Below, in pieces: positions 7,071 to 11,778 of a DNA stretch of 31,063 nucleotides; position 1 is the first letter of the stretch; the number at the start of each line of letters is the position of its first letter. The notes under the pieces were generated by a model. It worked only from the letters and a program-made list of their open reading frames with translations. It was not told the origin of the DNA and did not search any database. The translations under genes and the position numbers were made by a program. The stretch is from positions 1 through 31,063 of IMG/VR virus record IMGVR_UViG_3300032296_000403. The stretch is one strand, 5' to 3'. This DNA comes from a virus.

Positions 7071-7156
7071 GGTTTAAATCCTATGTAGTACGCAACCAAT
7101 CCCCAATGGATAATTAACAATAAACATAAAAGGGCGTAAATAACTTTATTGCTCAT
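7067..7156 (-). CDS. 29-aa single-span membrane peptide
   Basis: Encodes MSNKVIYALLCLLLIIHWG followed by LVAYYIGFKP, one hydrophobic span with a positive N-terminus. GGAG lies 8 bases before the ATG. Both ends overlap neighbours through ATGA junctions (nuclease stop 7153, ninB start 7070), which strongly supports translation. Function is unknown; it could be a membrane-active regulator or an exclusion peptide. Confidence 0.6.
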   Translation of the reverse strand: MSNKVIYALLCLLLIIHWGLVAYYIGFKP

Positions 7157-7419
7157 TTGATAACTCCAATCATGCGTAAAGCCGCTTCTGGGCTGTCAAC
7201 TCTAGCCAACGTACTACCAGACCAATTGTCAAAAAAATTGGCTTGTAGACCCGTTAAACGCTTTTTAGAGGTACTTTTGATTTCCACCAAGAATGTGTGA
7301 CCACGAAATCCAACCAAAAGATCAACAGGCAAGCTAATGATCCAAACATAAGCGCCAGCAGCCCTTAGTGCTGAAACAATTTGTTCCTGATTAGCGTCAA
7401 CCCTTGCTGCTTGTCTCAT
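7153..7419 (-). CDS. VRR-NUC-like PD-(D/E)XK nuclease
   Basis: An 88-residue protein with the compact restriction-like fold signature: VDANQEQIVSALRAAGAYV (7-25), then D33 in PVDLLVGFRG and E46-x-K48 in FLVEIKS. The order (Glu/Gln helix, D, ExK) is that of small VRR-NUC/Holliday-junction-resolvase-like phage nucleases. The start has AGGAT 6-7 bases upstream and overlaps the previous gene by 23 bases. The gene probably takes the role of RusA/NinG-type junction processing in this nin-like block. The exact substrate is not known. Confidence 0.75.
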   Translation of the reverse strand: MRQAARVDANQEQIVSALRAAGAYVWIISLPVDLLVGFRGHTFLVEIKSTSKKRLTGLQANFFDNWSGSTLARVDSPEAALRMIGVIK

Positions 7420-7588
7420 TTTTAATCCTGTTCATGCGTTTGCGTAGTTCGTCAGCAGCTGCCTGGCCTCGTTTCTTGGCAATGTCCGCTATTACTTGTT
7501 GAAACCAATAATGGGCCTCGCCCCTGCCTTCCTCCAGCGCTTTCTTTTTGAATCGCCTGATCCATTCCATTGCTTCCGATTGCCTCAT
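7397..7588 (-). CDS. Small helical hypothetical protein, 63 aa
   Basis: Starts MRQSEAMEWIRRFKKKALEE and contains AHYWFQQVIADIAKKRGQAA followed by LRKRMN; similar small proteins occur in replication operons of related phages, without a known function to me. The start at 7588 follows GGGAG by about 3 bases. The frame stays open upstream to 7678, but the upstream part overlaps a better-coupled gene in another frame. The end overlaps the nuclease gene by 23 bases. Confidence 0.6.
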   Translation of the reverse strand: MRQSEAMEWIRRFKKKALEEGRGEAHYWFQQVIADIAKKRGQAAADELRKRMNRIKNETSSKG

Positions 7589-7688
7589 AGTCTCCCGTAA
7601 GTTCAAGCGCTCTTGTAATGACAAACTCGCTAAATTGCTGGCCTTCTCTGACCCGATTAAGAATTGCTGTTGCTTCATGGTGTGTCAT
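7452..7688 (-). CDS. Hypothetical protein, 78 aa; C-terminal half may be out of frame
   Basis: Starts at ATG 7688, overlapping the stop of the O-like gene (ATGA). The first 35 residues (MTHHEATAILNRVREGQQF, then ITRALELTGDYE) look like a genuine small phage protein that usually ends near this point. Beyond it the frame runs on over the next gene, giving a Gly/Ser/Arg-rich tail that looks unlike protein. Either the tail is a tolerated overlap, or a small frameshift has removed the original stop. Confidence 0.5.
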   Translation of the reverse strand: MTHHEATAILNRVREGQQFSEFVITRALELTGDYEAIGSNGMDQAIQKESAGGRQGRGPLLVSTSNSGHCQETRPGSC

Positions 7689-8083
7689 TTGCGTAATTCA
7701 GCAAGCCTGGCCCGTATGTGATCAGGCATTGGTGCAGCCTTTTTAGAGTCGGCTTCAATTTTAGCCAGGGCGGGGTCTATCAGCGGTTTAGGGCTTAAAT
7801 CAGGAATGTCAGCCCCATCCCATCGTTGTTGGTTTAAATAGACCTTGGGCGCTGGAATAAATGCCCCGTTGTCTCTCAGCCATTGGGTTGTTGTCACCAT
7901 CCATTGCAGATGTTTTAAGATGATGTGTTTTTGGCTGAAATAATAAGATTCAATCCACTTCTTTTTGCAAGCGGACTTTTCGCCTTTTCGCTCGCATCTT
8001 GGATAAGCAGACCAGAATTCATCAAACCCTTCGTCTGTTTTCTTTTGTTGTTCAGGTAACTCATTACCAAATAAGTCTTGCAT
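7685..8083 (-). CDS. O-like replication protein (C-terminal type domain)
   Basis: A 132-residue protein with FDEFWSAYPRCERKGEKSAC at about 19-38 and a later HLQWMVTTTQWLRDNGAFIP segment with YLNQQRWDGAD. This is the C-terminal module found in many phage O-type initiators and helicase-loader-binding proteins; the usual N-terminal winged-helix origin-binding domain is absent. It begins with MQDLFGNELPEQ, a short possible interaction motif. AAAGGGAAATT precedes the ATG. It is the first clear protein gene after cro and the structured leader, matching lambda gene order. Precise role (loader or initiator) is inferred. Confidence 0.7.
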   Translation of the reverse strand: MQDLFGNELPEQQKKTDEGFDEFWSAYPRCERKGEKSACKKKWIESYYFSQKHIILKHLQWMVTTTQWLRDNGAFIPAPKVYLNQQRWDGADIPDLSPKPLIDPALAKIEADSKKAAPMPDHIRARLAELRK

Positions 8084-8498
8084 TTAATTTCCCTTTGGTG
8101 ATTGTTTGAGCAAAGCAAAGCCTTACCGTACTAAAACAGCAATCGCTTTGCTTGTGGATAACTTCCCTTCGGAGCCATGTCATCGCATCGCATAGGACAG
8201 ACTTCTTAGACTTTCGTCCAAACCACTCGGCTCTATCCTTCGCCCACCGCCCCTGCTTTAGTTTGCTCGTGTAACAGGGTATCCCTGAATGCAACCACCG
8301 ACGTACCGCATTGCACAGCCGCCAAAAGAAAAACCCCGTAAAACACTCTGTGGTCTTGGCTCTTGGCGAGAGCAACAGCAAACGAATGACGCTAATCAAA
8401 AGTTCACTTGCCGTCTGACAAGACCACACAATGTTCTGCGGGGTTTCTGTGATTAGCGTCACTCGTCTGATGCCACTCAGACGGTTTGGATTATACAT
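8064..8498 (-). CDS. Open frame overlapping C4-like RNA (Icd/Ash-like)
   Basis: A continuous frame through the whole structured leader, rich in Arg, Trp and Cys, with LSGIRRVTLITETPQNIVW early and ECFTGFFFWRLCNAVRRW in the middle. Frames of this kind accompany C4 RNA loci and are often annotated as Ash or Icd-like proteins. The ATG at 8498 lies within the C4 promoter, so from that promoter a later non-ATG start would be needed; read-through from cro would include the ATG. It could equally be a by-product of the conserved RNA. Translation is uncertain. Confidence 0.3.
   Translation of the reverse strand: MYNPNRLSGIRRVTLITETPQNIVWSCQTASELLISVIRLLLLSPRAKTTECFTGFFFWRLCNAVRRWLHSGIPCYTSKLKQGRWAKDRAEWFGRKSKKSVLCDAMTWLRREVIHKQSDCCFSTVRLCFAQTITKGKLNARLIW
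8325..8398 (-). promoter_or_regulatory. C4 target region with terminator-like arm
   Basis: Holds the downstream partners of the three C4 complementary blocks (8387-8398, 8349-8358, 8331-8338), separated by a small hairpin (8359-8363 with 8369-8373). The last partner, CGGGG on the minus strand, is followed by TTTTTCTTTT, so pairing with 8439-8446 would make a terminator-like structure. Pairing of the 12-bp block and of the other two blocks is topologically exclusive or a pseudoknot. Confidence 0.55.
8405..8484 (-). ncRNA. C4-type antisense RNA candidate
   Basis: About 80 bases starting at the predicted transcript start below a consensus promoter. It opens with a perfect 7-bp hairpin (8464-8470 with 8477-8483). 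It then carries three blocks, each fully complementary to downstream sequence of the same transcript: 8450-8461 with 8387-8398 (12 bp), 8439-8446 with 8331-8338 (8 bp) and 8419-8428 with 8349-8358 (10 bp). Short RNA plus downstream target copies is the arrangement of the C4 antisense RNA of phages P1/P7, which blocks expression of the genes behind it. Assignment to the C4 family is from recognition of this layout. Confidence 0.7.
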
Positions 8499-8516
8499 AG
8501 TTTTTTTATTTGTCAA
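8490..8516 (-). promoter_or_regulatory. Promoter of the C4-like leader
   Basis: Perfect TTGACA (8511-8516) and perfect TATAAT (8490-8495) on the minus strand, separated by 15 bases, which is shorter than the usual 17. The -35 box overlaps the last codons of cro. Transcription should start near 8483, exactly at the first arm of the C4-like RNA. Confidence 0.65.
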
Positions 8517-8664
8517 ACCATTCTGGTTTTAATGCTTTTAATTGCCACACCCTAGCCTGGGGAACTGTGTCACCCCATTGGCTGATGGCTGCTCTTGTAA
8601 TGCCCAGCAGCTGTGCCAGGTTCTTTGCAGACCCAGCGTTTTTTATAGCTTGCAATTTATCCAT
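8506..8664 (-). CDS. cro: Cro-like repressor, 52 aa
   Basis: Encodes MDKLQAIKNAGSAKNLAQLL, then a recognition helix TRAAISQWG (23-31), VPQARVWQLKALKPEWF and a short end. It resembles P22 Cro in length and in the QxVAxxLGIxxAAVSQW-type helix-turn-helix. It should bind the palindromic sites between itself and the rightward operon. The ATG at 8664 falls at the predicted transcription start, so the mRNA is probably leaderless; no ribosome-binding site is present. Its 3' end carries the -35 box for the C4-like RNA. It could instead act as the main repressor, since no CI gene is seen. Confidence 0.8.
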   Translation of the reverse strand: MDKLQAIKNAGSAKNLAQLLGITRAAISQWGDTVPQARVWQLKALKPEWFDK

Positions 8665-8670
8665 GTTTGC

Positions 8671-8699
8671 ATATTAAGCCAACTTACACAAACAGTCAA
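8671..8699 (-). promoter_or_regulatory. Leftward early promoter (cro)
   Basis: TTGACT (8694-8699) and TAATAT (8671-8676) on the minus strand with a 17-base spacer. The -10 box ends 6 bases before the cro ATG, so transcription would start at or next to the A of the start codon. An operator-like palindrome (8674-8687) covers part of the -10. Confidence 0.7.
8674..8687. promoter_or_regulatory. Operator-like site 1
   Basis: TTAAGCCAACTTAC, matching the perfect palindrome at 8749-8762 in 11 of 14 positions. It overlaps the -10 of the cro promoter, so binding would repress cro. Confidence 0.5.
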
Positions 8700-8712
8700 A
8701 TACCCGACAAAT

Positions 8713-8726
8713 TTAAGGGGGCTTTA
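8713..8726. promoter_or_regulatory. Operator-like site 2
   Basis: TTAAGGGGGCTTTA, matching the palindrome at 8749-8762 in 10 of 14 positions with both half-sites (TTAAG, CTT) kept. It lies between the two divergent promoters, 39 bases from site 1 and 36 from site 3. Confidence 0.4.
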
Positions 8727-8736
8727 TAAATACCAT

Positions 8737-8765
8737 TTGACAAGCCAGTTAAGCTAGCTTAATAT
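8737..8765 (+). promoter_or_regulatory. Rightward early promoter
   Basis: TTGACA (8737-8742), a 17-base spacer and TAATAT (8760-8765), upstream of the gene at 8811. The spacer holds a perfect 14-bp palindrome. The transcript leader contains a short hairpin (CCC and GGG arms, about 8774-8790) and a TCTTTT tract before an AAGGAAATC ribosome-binding site. Confidence 0.75.
8749..8762. promoter_or_regulatory. Operator-like site 3 (perfect palindrome)
   Basis: TTAAGCTAGCTTAA is a perfect 14-bp inverted repeat between the -35 and -10 boxes of the rightward promoter. Its core is repeated at 10120-10133. Probable binding site of the Cro-like protein. Confidence 0.65.
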
Positions 8766-8810
8766 TCACCCATGCCCTGACGTTTCGGGGTCTTTTAAAA
8801 GGAAATCAAA

Positions 8811-9356
8811 ATGACCACTCAATATCTTTCATGCGCTGAGACTGCAAAATTAGTTCGTGCTGCTCTCAAAGAGTCTTTCCCTGGCATTCGGTTCTCTGTG
8901 CGTTCTAGCACATACAGCATGGGCGCTTCAATCAACATCAGCTATACCAACGGCCCAACTTACGATGCTGTCAAAAATGTTGTGGCAATGTTTGAGGGCG
9001 CTTACTTTGACGGGATGACCGATTACAAAGGTTACAACTACAGCAGCCTGGACGGTGTTGAGACTAGCTTTGGCGCTAACTACATTTTTGTTAGACGTGA
9101 ATTGACTGTAGAAGTTATGCAAGCAGCTGTGCAAGCAGCTTGCGAATATTACGGTTTGCAAGTGCCAGCTGTCAAAGATGGTTGCCAAGGCGCTTACATC
9201 GCTGATTCTATTGATTACAACGATCAAAGACGCATCATGGATCGGGTTTCTGCTCTCAGCTTCTGCGAGACACAACCCAGCCCCACATTGGCCCGTGTCG
9301 CTTTTTTAGGTGATGACGGTTACGGCTTTAACTCTGTTGGACGTTTGGCAGCATAA
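8811..9356 (+). CDS. LPD29-like early protein, 181 aa
   Basis: The N-terminal 75 residues (YLSCAETAKLVRAALKESFP, then FSVRSSTYSMGASINISYT, and FEGAYFDGMTDYKG) match my recollection of LPD29, a domain first named from large polyvalent proteins of phages and conjugative elements. Here it stands alone with a C-terminal part rich in aromatic and Gly residues. The biochemical role of the domain is not known to me. It is the first gene after the strong rightward promoter and so likely among the earliest and most abundant products; anti-defence or host takeover is a reasonable guess. AAAGGAAATCAAA precedes the ATG. Confidence 0.75.
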   Translation: MTTQYLSCAETAKLVRAALKESFPGIRFSVRSSTYSMGASINISYTNGPTYDAVKNVVAMFEGAYFDGMTDYKGYNYSSLDGVETSFGANYIFVRRELTVEVMQAAVQAACEYYGLQVPAVKDGCQGAYIADSIDYNDQRRIMDRVSALSFCETQPSPTLARVAFLGDDGYGFNSVGRLAA

Positions 9357-9366
9357 GGGGAACAAG

Positions 9367-9582
9367 ATGAAATTTCAAAAAACAATTGACATTTGGAAAT
9401 TAACTGATGACCAGGTGCGGGCCTTACGGCCTGGTCAATGGGTCAGCGCTGGCGGCAGTCTTGGGCGCTTTTATGGGGTTAAAAAATCAGGCTCTGTTGT
9501 TGTTGCCTGGTCAAACAACGCAAAAAGAAGCGGCAATTATTTTGATTACTGCCAAACCGTTTACCAATACGCAAGGGGATAA
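9367..9582 (+). CDS. Small hypothetical protein, 71 aa
   Basis: Begins MKFQKTIDIWKLTDDQVRAL, followed by a strand-rich middle (GQWVSAGGSLGRFYGVKKSG). The ATG at 9367 follows AAGGGGAACAAG; the longer frame from 9310 overlaps the LPD29 gene and was not used. The residue pattern suggests a small beta barrel. No family is recognised. It belongs to the rightward early operon. Confidence 0.7.
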   Translation: MKFQKTIDIWKLTDDQVRALRPGQWVSAGGSLGRFYGVKKSGSVVVAWSNNAKRSGNYFDYCQTVYQYARG

Positions 9583-9584
9583 AA

Positions 9585-9788
9585 ATGATCATTTCTCAAA
9601 CTTCTAGCCAAGTCGCAACATTTGTCAATGTTTTGGATGGCATCGCTTCCTTGGTAACTAAGGTTCAAAAGGGTTACGCAGTCACCCTGATCGACACAGA
9701 CGCAGAACAAGTTGTAACAACCAGAATTTACCCGCCCACCATGTTTGACCAGGCTGTCGCTTACGCAAAAAAATTAGCAAACATTTAA
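9585..9788 (+). CDS. Small hypothetical protein, 67 aa
   Basis: Begins MIISQTSSQVATFVNVLDGI and ends AVAYAKKLANI. AAGGGGATAAAA precedes the ATG, and it starts 2 bases after the previous stop. A mixed alpha/beta pattern with Val/Thr-rich strands is visible. No function is recognised. Confidence 0.7.
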   Translation: MIISQTSSQVATFVNVLDGIASLVTKVQKGYAVTLIDTDAEQVVTTRIYPPTMFDQAVAYAKKLANI

Positions 9789-9798
9789 AGGAAACATC

Positions 9799-9972
9799 AT
9801 GCAAATTTCTAAAACCGCATTTGGCTGGAGAGCCTTATCAACTGTTCAACTGGACGATGCAACCCGCATATCAATTGGAACAATGAAACGCAGCAGCGGC
9901 CTGATTACTACCACGGTGACGGGCAGTCGCAAAGAGGGTGAAATGTATTACTTCACCGTCACAAAAGATTAG
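9799..9972 (+). CDS. Small hypothetical protein, 57 aa, ending at an amber codon
   Basis: Begins MQISKTAFGWRALSTVQLDD and ends YYFTVTKD at TAG 9970-9972. AAAGGAAACATC precedes the ATG. The frame continues open after the TAG for 45 more codons (9976-10110) with protein-like sequence. This is probably the N-terminal part of a gene split by a single CAG-to-TAG change. The FGWRA and MYYFTV segments resemble small early proteins of related phages that are about 100 residues long. Confidence 0.6.
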   Translation: MQISKTAFGWRALSTVQLDDATRISIGTMKRSSGLITTTVTGSRKEGEMYYFTVTKD

Positions 9973-9975
9973 CAA

Positions 9976-10110
9976 ATGACTTGGGCTGTGAATGGCGGCA
10001 AAGCCACAGAAAAAGCCATCACCACGCAGCACCAAACAGTTATTGAACAAATTGACAAAATAATTGCTGAAAGTGTTGCTTTTTACGCAAATTTAAGGGT
10101 AAGCACCTAG
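9976..10110 (+). pseudogene. Continuation of the 9799 frame after an amber stop
   Basis: In frame with the preceding gene: starts MTWAVNGGKATEKAITTQHQ and ends ANLRVST at TAG 10108-10110. No ribosome-binding site precedes its ATG. The helical TEKAITTQHQTVIEQIDKII stretch looks like the natural C-terminus of the upstream protein. Either a nonsense-split gene or a short cotranslated product. Confidence 0.5.
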
Positions 10111-10136
10111 TTGATTTGGTTAAGCTAGCTTATAAT
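10111..10136 (+). promoter_or_regulatory. Second rightward promoter with operator copy
   Basis: A perfect TATAAT (10131-10136) with TTGATT at 10111-10116, a short 14-base spacer. The stretch GTTAAGCTAGCTTA, the ATTCA after the -10, the ATGCCCT hairpin arm, GGGTCTTTTAA and GGAAATCAAATGAC all repeat the region before the gene at 8811. The palindrome core is at 10120-10133. This looks like a duplicated promoter, operator and leader unit. Confidence 0.6.
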
Positions 10137-10182
10137 TCATTCATGCCCTAGCAAATCGCACAGGGTCTTTTAAGGAAATCAA

Positions 10183-10443
10183 ATGACAACTTTTACACAA
10201 TCCAGCCGCAACGTGTCCATGTATGGTTTTGAGGATATTGACGCTTACATTGAGTCAGTCAAAGAATCTATCACTTACCAATTCACAGGCGGCAACATGG
10301 TTGTTGCTGGCCTTATGTCTGACGCTCAAGAATTGATGACAAGAGACACAGAACGTGCCAGGCAAACCCTCAACATTGCCAAAACTATTCTGTTCATGAT
10401 TATGGATGGTGAATTAGTTGGCACACAGCCTTCACGCATCTAA
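10183..10443 (+). CDS. Hypothetical early protein, 86 aa
   Basis: Begins MTTFTQSSRNVSMYGFEDID and contains LMSDAQELMTRDTERARQTL, a helical segment. The first codons (ATGACA-ACT) and leader repeat those of the gene at 8811. AAGGAAATCA precedes the ATG. No family is recognised. It is the first gene behind the second operator-bearing promoter. Confidence 0.7.
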   Translation: MTTFTQSSRNVSMYGFEDIDAYIESVKESITYQFTGGNMVVAGLMSDAQELMTRDTERARQTLNIAKTILFMIMDGELVGTQPSRI

Positions 10444-10453
10444 GGGGTAAAAA

Positions 10454-10696
10454 ATGCAAAAGTTTTATGTCCAACTAAACGGCAAAGAATACACCGTCAG
10501 CATTCGTGACGCATATACAACCCAAGACGGTGATCAAGTGCCAGAACAAATCAGCATTTGGGTGCAATGGCAAATCCCCAGCGTTGCAGACCGCTGGTCT
10601 GTGCGCCCAATGATGATTGACAAATCAGCTAGCGTTAGTCCTTACGGTGTGCTTGGCAAAAAAATCTTAAAGCAACTTCAATTGACCGCAGCTTAA
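10454..10696 (+). CDS. Hypothetical early protein, 80 aa
   Basis: Begins MQKFYVQLNGKEYTVSIRDA and has a Trp-rich middle (ISIWVQWQIPSVADRW), suggesting a small beta-sheet protein. AAGGGGTAAAA precedes the ATG. It is 10 bases from the previous gene. Function is unknown. Confidence 0.7.
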   Translation: MQKFYVQLNGKEYTVSIRDAYTTQDGDQVPEQISIWVQWQIPSVADRWSVRPMMIDKSASVSPYGVLGKKILKQLQLTAA

Positions 10697-10710
10697 TTTA
10701 AGGAAACCAA

Positions 10711-10983
10711 ATGATTGACTACAAACTGCACTATTACTTTGATGACGTTGTGTCTTATGACAATGGCACAACGCTTGAGAACGTCAAAGTTGGCTATGAC
10801 TACTACCCCGCAGAAATCAATATGCCCCATGACCACAATTCAGCGGAAATCTACGATGTGTTTATCTTTAACTTAAAGGGTGATGACATTTCTTGTGATC
10901 TGCCTTTATCAGAATTTCAACACATCATGTCTGAAACCAAAATTCACCACGCCCGTATGCTGAAAGAAAAAAATGAAATCTAA
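10711..10983 (+). CDS. Hypothetical acidic early protein, 90 aa
   Basis: Begins MIDYKLHYYFDDVVSYDNGT and ends ARMLKEKNEI. It is rich in Asp, Tyr and His, with a strand-rich N-terminal part and a helical end. The strong negative charge resembles DNA-mimic style anti-defence proteins, but that is speculation. AAGGAAACCAA precedes the ATG. Confidence 0.7.
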   Translation: MIDYKLHYYFDDVVSYDNGTTLENVKVGYDYYPAEINMPHDHNSAEIYDVFIFNLKGDDISCDLPLSEFQHIMSETKIHHARMLKEKNEI

Positions 10984-11065
10984 GATTATTCAAACACTTA
11001 TTGAGTGGACGCTTGCCATCATCATCTTTGGCGGCATTGGCGTACTTTTAGCCTGGAGGGGATAA
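10973..11065 (+). CDS. 30-aa membrane peptide
   Basis: Encodes MKSKIIQTLIEWTLAIIIFG then GIGVLLAWRG, a single hydrophobic span with a basic start and Arg end. It overlaps the previous gene by 11 bases and its stop abuts the next ATG (TAA-ATG). The upstream GAAAGAAAAAA is a weak ribosome-binding site. Function is unknown. Confidence 0.5.
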   Translation: MKSKIIQTLIEWTLAIIIFGGIGVLLAWRG

Positions 11066-11224
11066 ATGAACACACGATTTCTTAAACAAGTAAGACGCAT
11101 ATTTTCACGGTATGACGCACCGCCTGAAGTTATCCGTTCTTATCAACGCCAATGGGTGCGCTCTGTGCGCCAGCTTGGTAATAAATGGTTAGTCGCTAAA
11201 CAAATTGAAAGGATCGAATCATGA
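11066..11224 (+). CDS. Small basic hypothetical protein, 52 aa
   Basis: Begins MNTRFLKQVRRIFSRYDAPP and continues as a basic helix (VIRSYQRQWVRSVRQLGNKW). GGAGGGG lies about 6 bases upstream of the ATG. The stop overlaps the ERF start (ATGA), so expression is coupled to recombination genes. No family is recognised; nucleic-acid contact is plausible from charge. Confidence 0.65.
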   Translation: MNTRFLKQVRRIFSRYDAPPEVIRSYQRQWVRSVRQLGNKWLVAKQIERIES

Positions 11225-11778
11225 AAAATTTAGCAACCGCATTGGTCAAGGCTCAAAAGGCGTTTGGCCCTGCTTTAAAGTCCTCTACAAACCCGCATTT
11301 CAAGTCACGCTATGCTGACCTATCCGCTTGCGTTGAAGCTGTCCTAGACGCTTTAAACAACAACGGCATTGCCCTGGTGCAGAAATCTTATGACTGTGAA
11401 AATGGCGTGATGGTTGAAACCATGTTTGTCCATGAGTCAGGCGAAATGATGGAGTGCGGCATTCTGCACTTTCCCGCAAGCAAAGCAGACCCACAAGGTC
11501 ACATGAGCGCTTTAACCTATGCCCGCAGAGGATCGCTGATGGCAGCTTGTGGGATAGCCCCTGAAGATGATGATGGCAACGCAGCCAGCCGCAGAACCGT
11601 GATTACTTCAACAATTGACGAAAACGCCCTTGTAGACCATTTAGCGGCTATTGAGGCATCTACCGATCAAGACAGTCTGAAAAACGCCTACAAAGCCGCT
11701 TATGCCGCTTGTAACGGTGATTCTGATTGGCAGAAGAAAGTTATTGCAGCAAAAGACAAAGCAAAGGGGAAATTATGA
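11221..11778 (+). CDS. erf: ERF-family single-strand annealing protein
   Basis: Promotes annealing of complementary ssDNA in phage recombination and genome circularisation. The 185-residue protein has the ERF signature: an N-terminal helix KAQKAFGPALKSSTNPHFKS with YADLSA (to 36), a strand region to about 88 and the motif HMSALTYARRGSLMAACGI (94-112). An acidic linker EDDDGN follows. The C-terminal third is helical and probably mediates oligomer or partner contacts. It overlaps the YqaJ exonuclease by an ATGA junction, as in two-component recombinase systems. Confidence 0.92.
   Translation: MKNLATALVKAQKAFGPALKSSTNPHFKSRYADLSACVEAVLDALNNNGIALVQKSYDCENGVMVETMFVHESGEMMECGILHFPASKADPQGHMSALTYARRGSLMAACGIAPEDDDGNAASRRTVITSTIDENALVDHLAAIEASTDQDSLKNAYKAAYAACNGDSDWQKKVIAAKDKAKGKL

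Noticed and set aside
8325-8484. Replication origin with iterons in the cro-O interval
   Set aside because: The repeats are inverted and pair uniquely rather than being direct iterons, and they start exactly at a promoter; an RNA role explains them better.
8498-8516. TTG start for the leader frame at 8516
   Set aside because: That TTG is the first part of the TTGACA -35 box, not a plausible start codon.
9970-9972. TAG recoded as an amino acid throughout the phage
   Set aside because: Other genes, such as the endolysin (13420-13422) and the continuation frame at 10108, end at TAG in sensible places, and no suppressor tRNA was seen.
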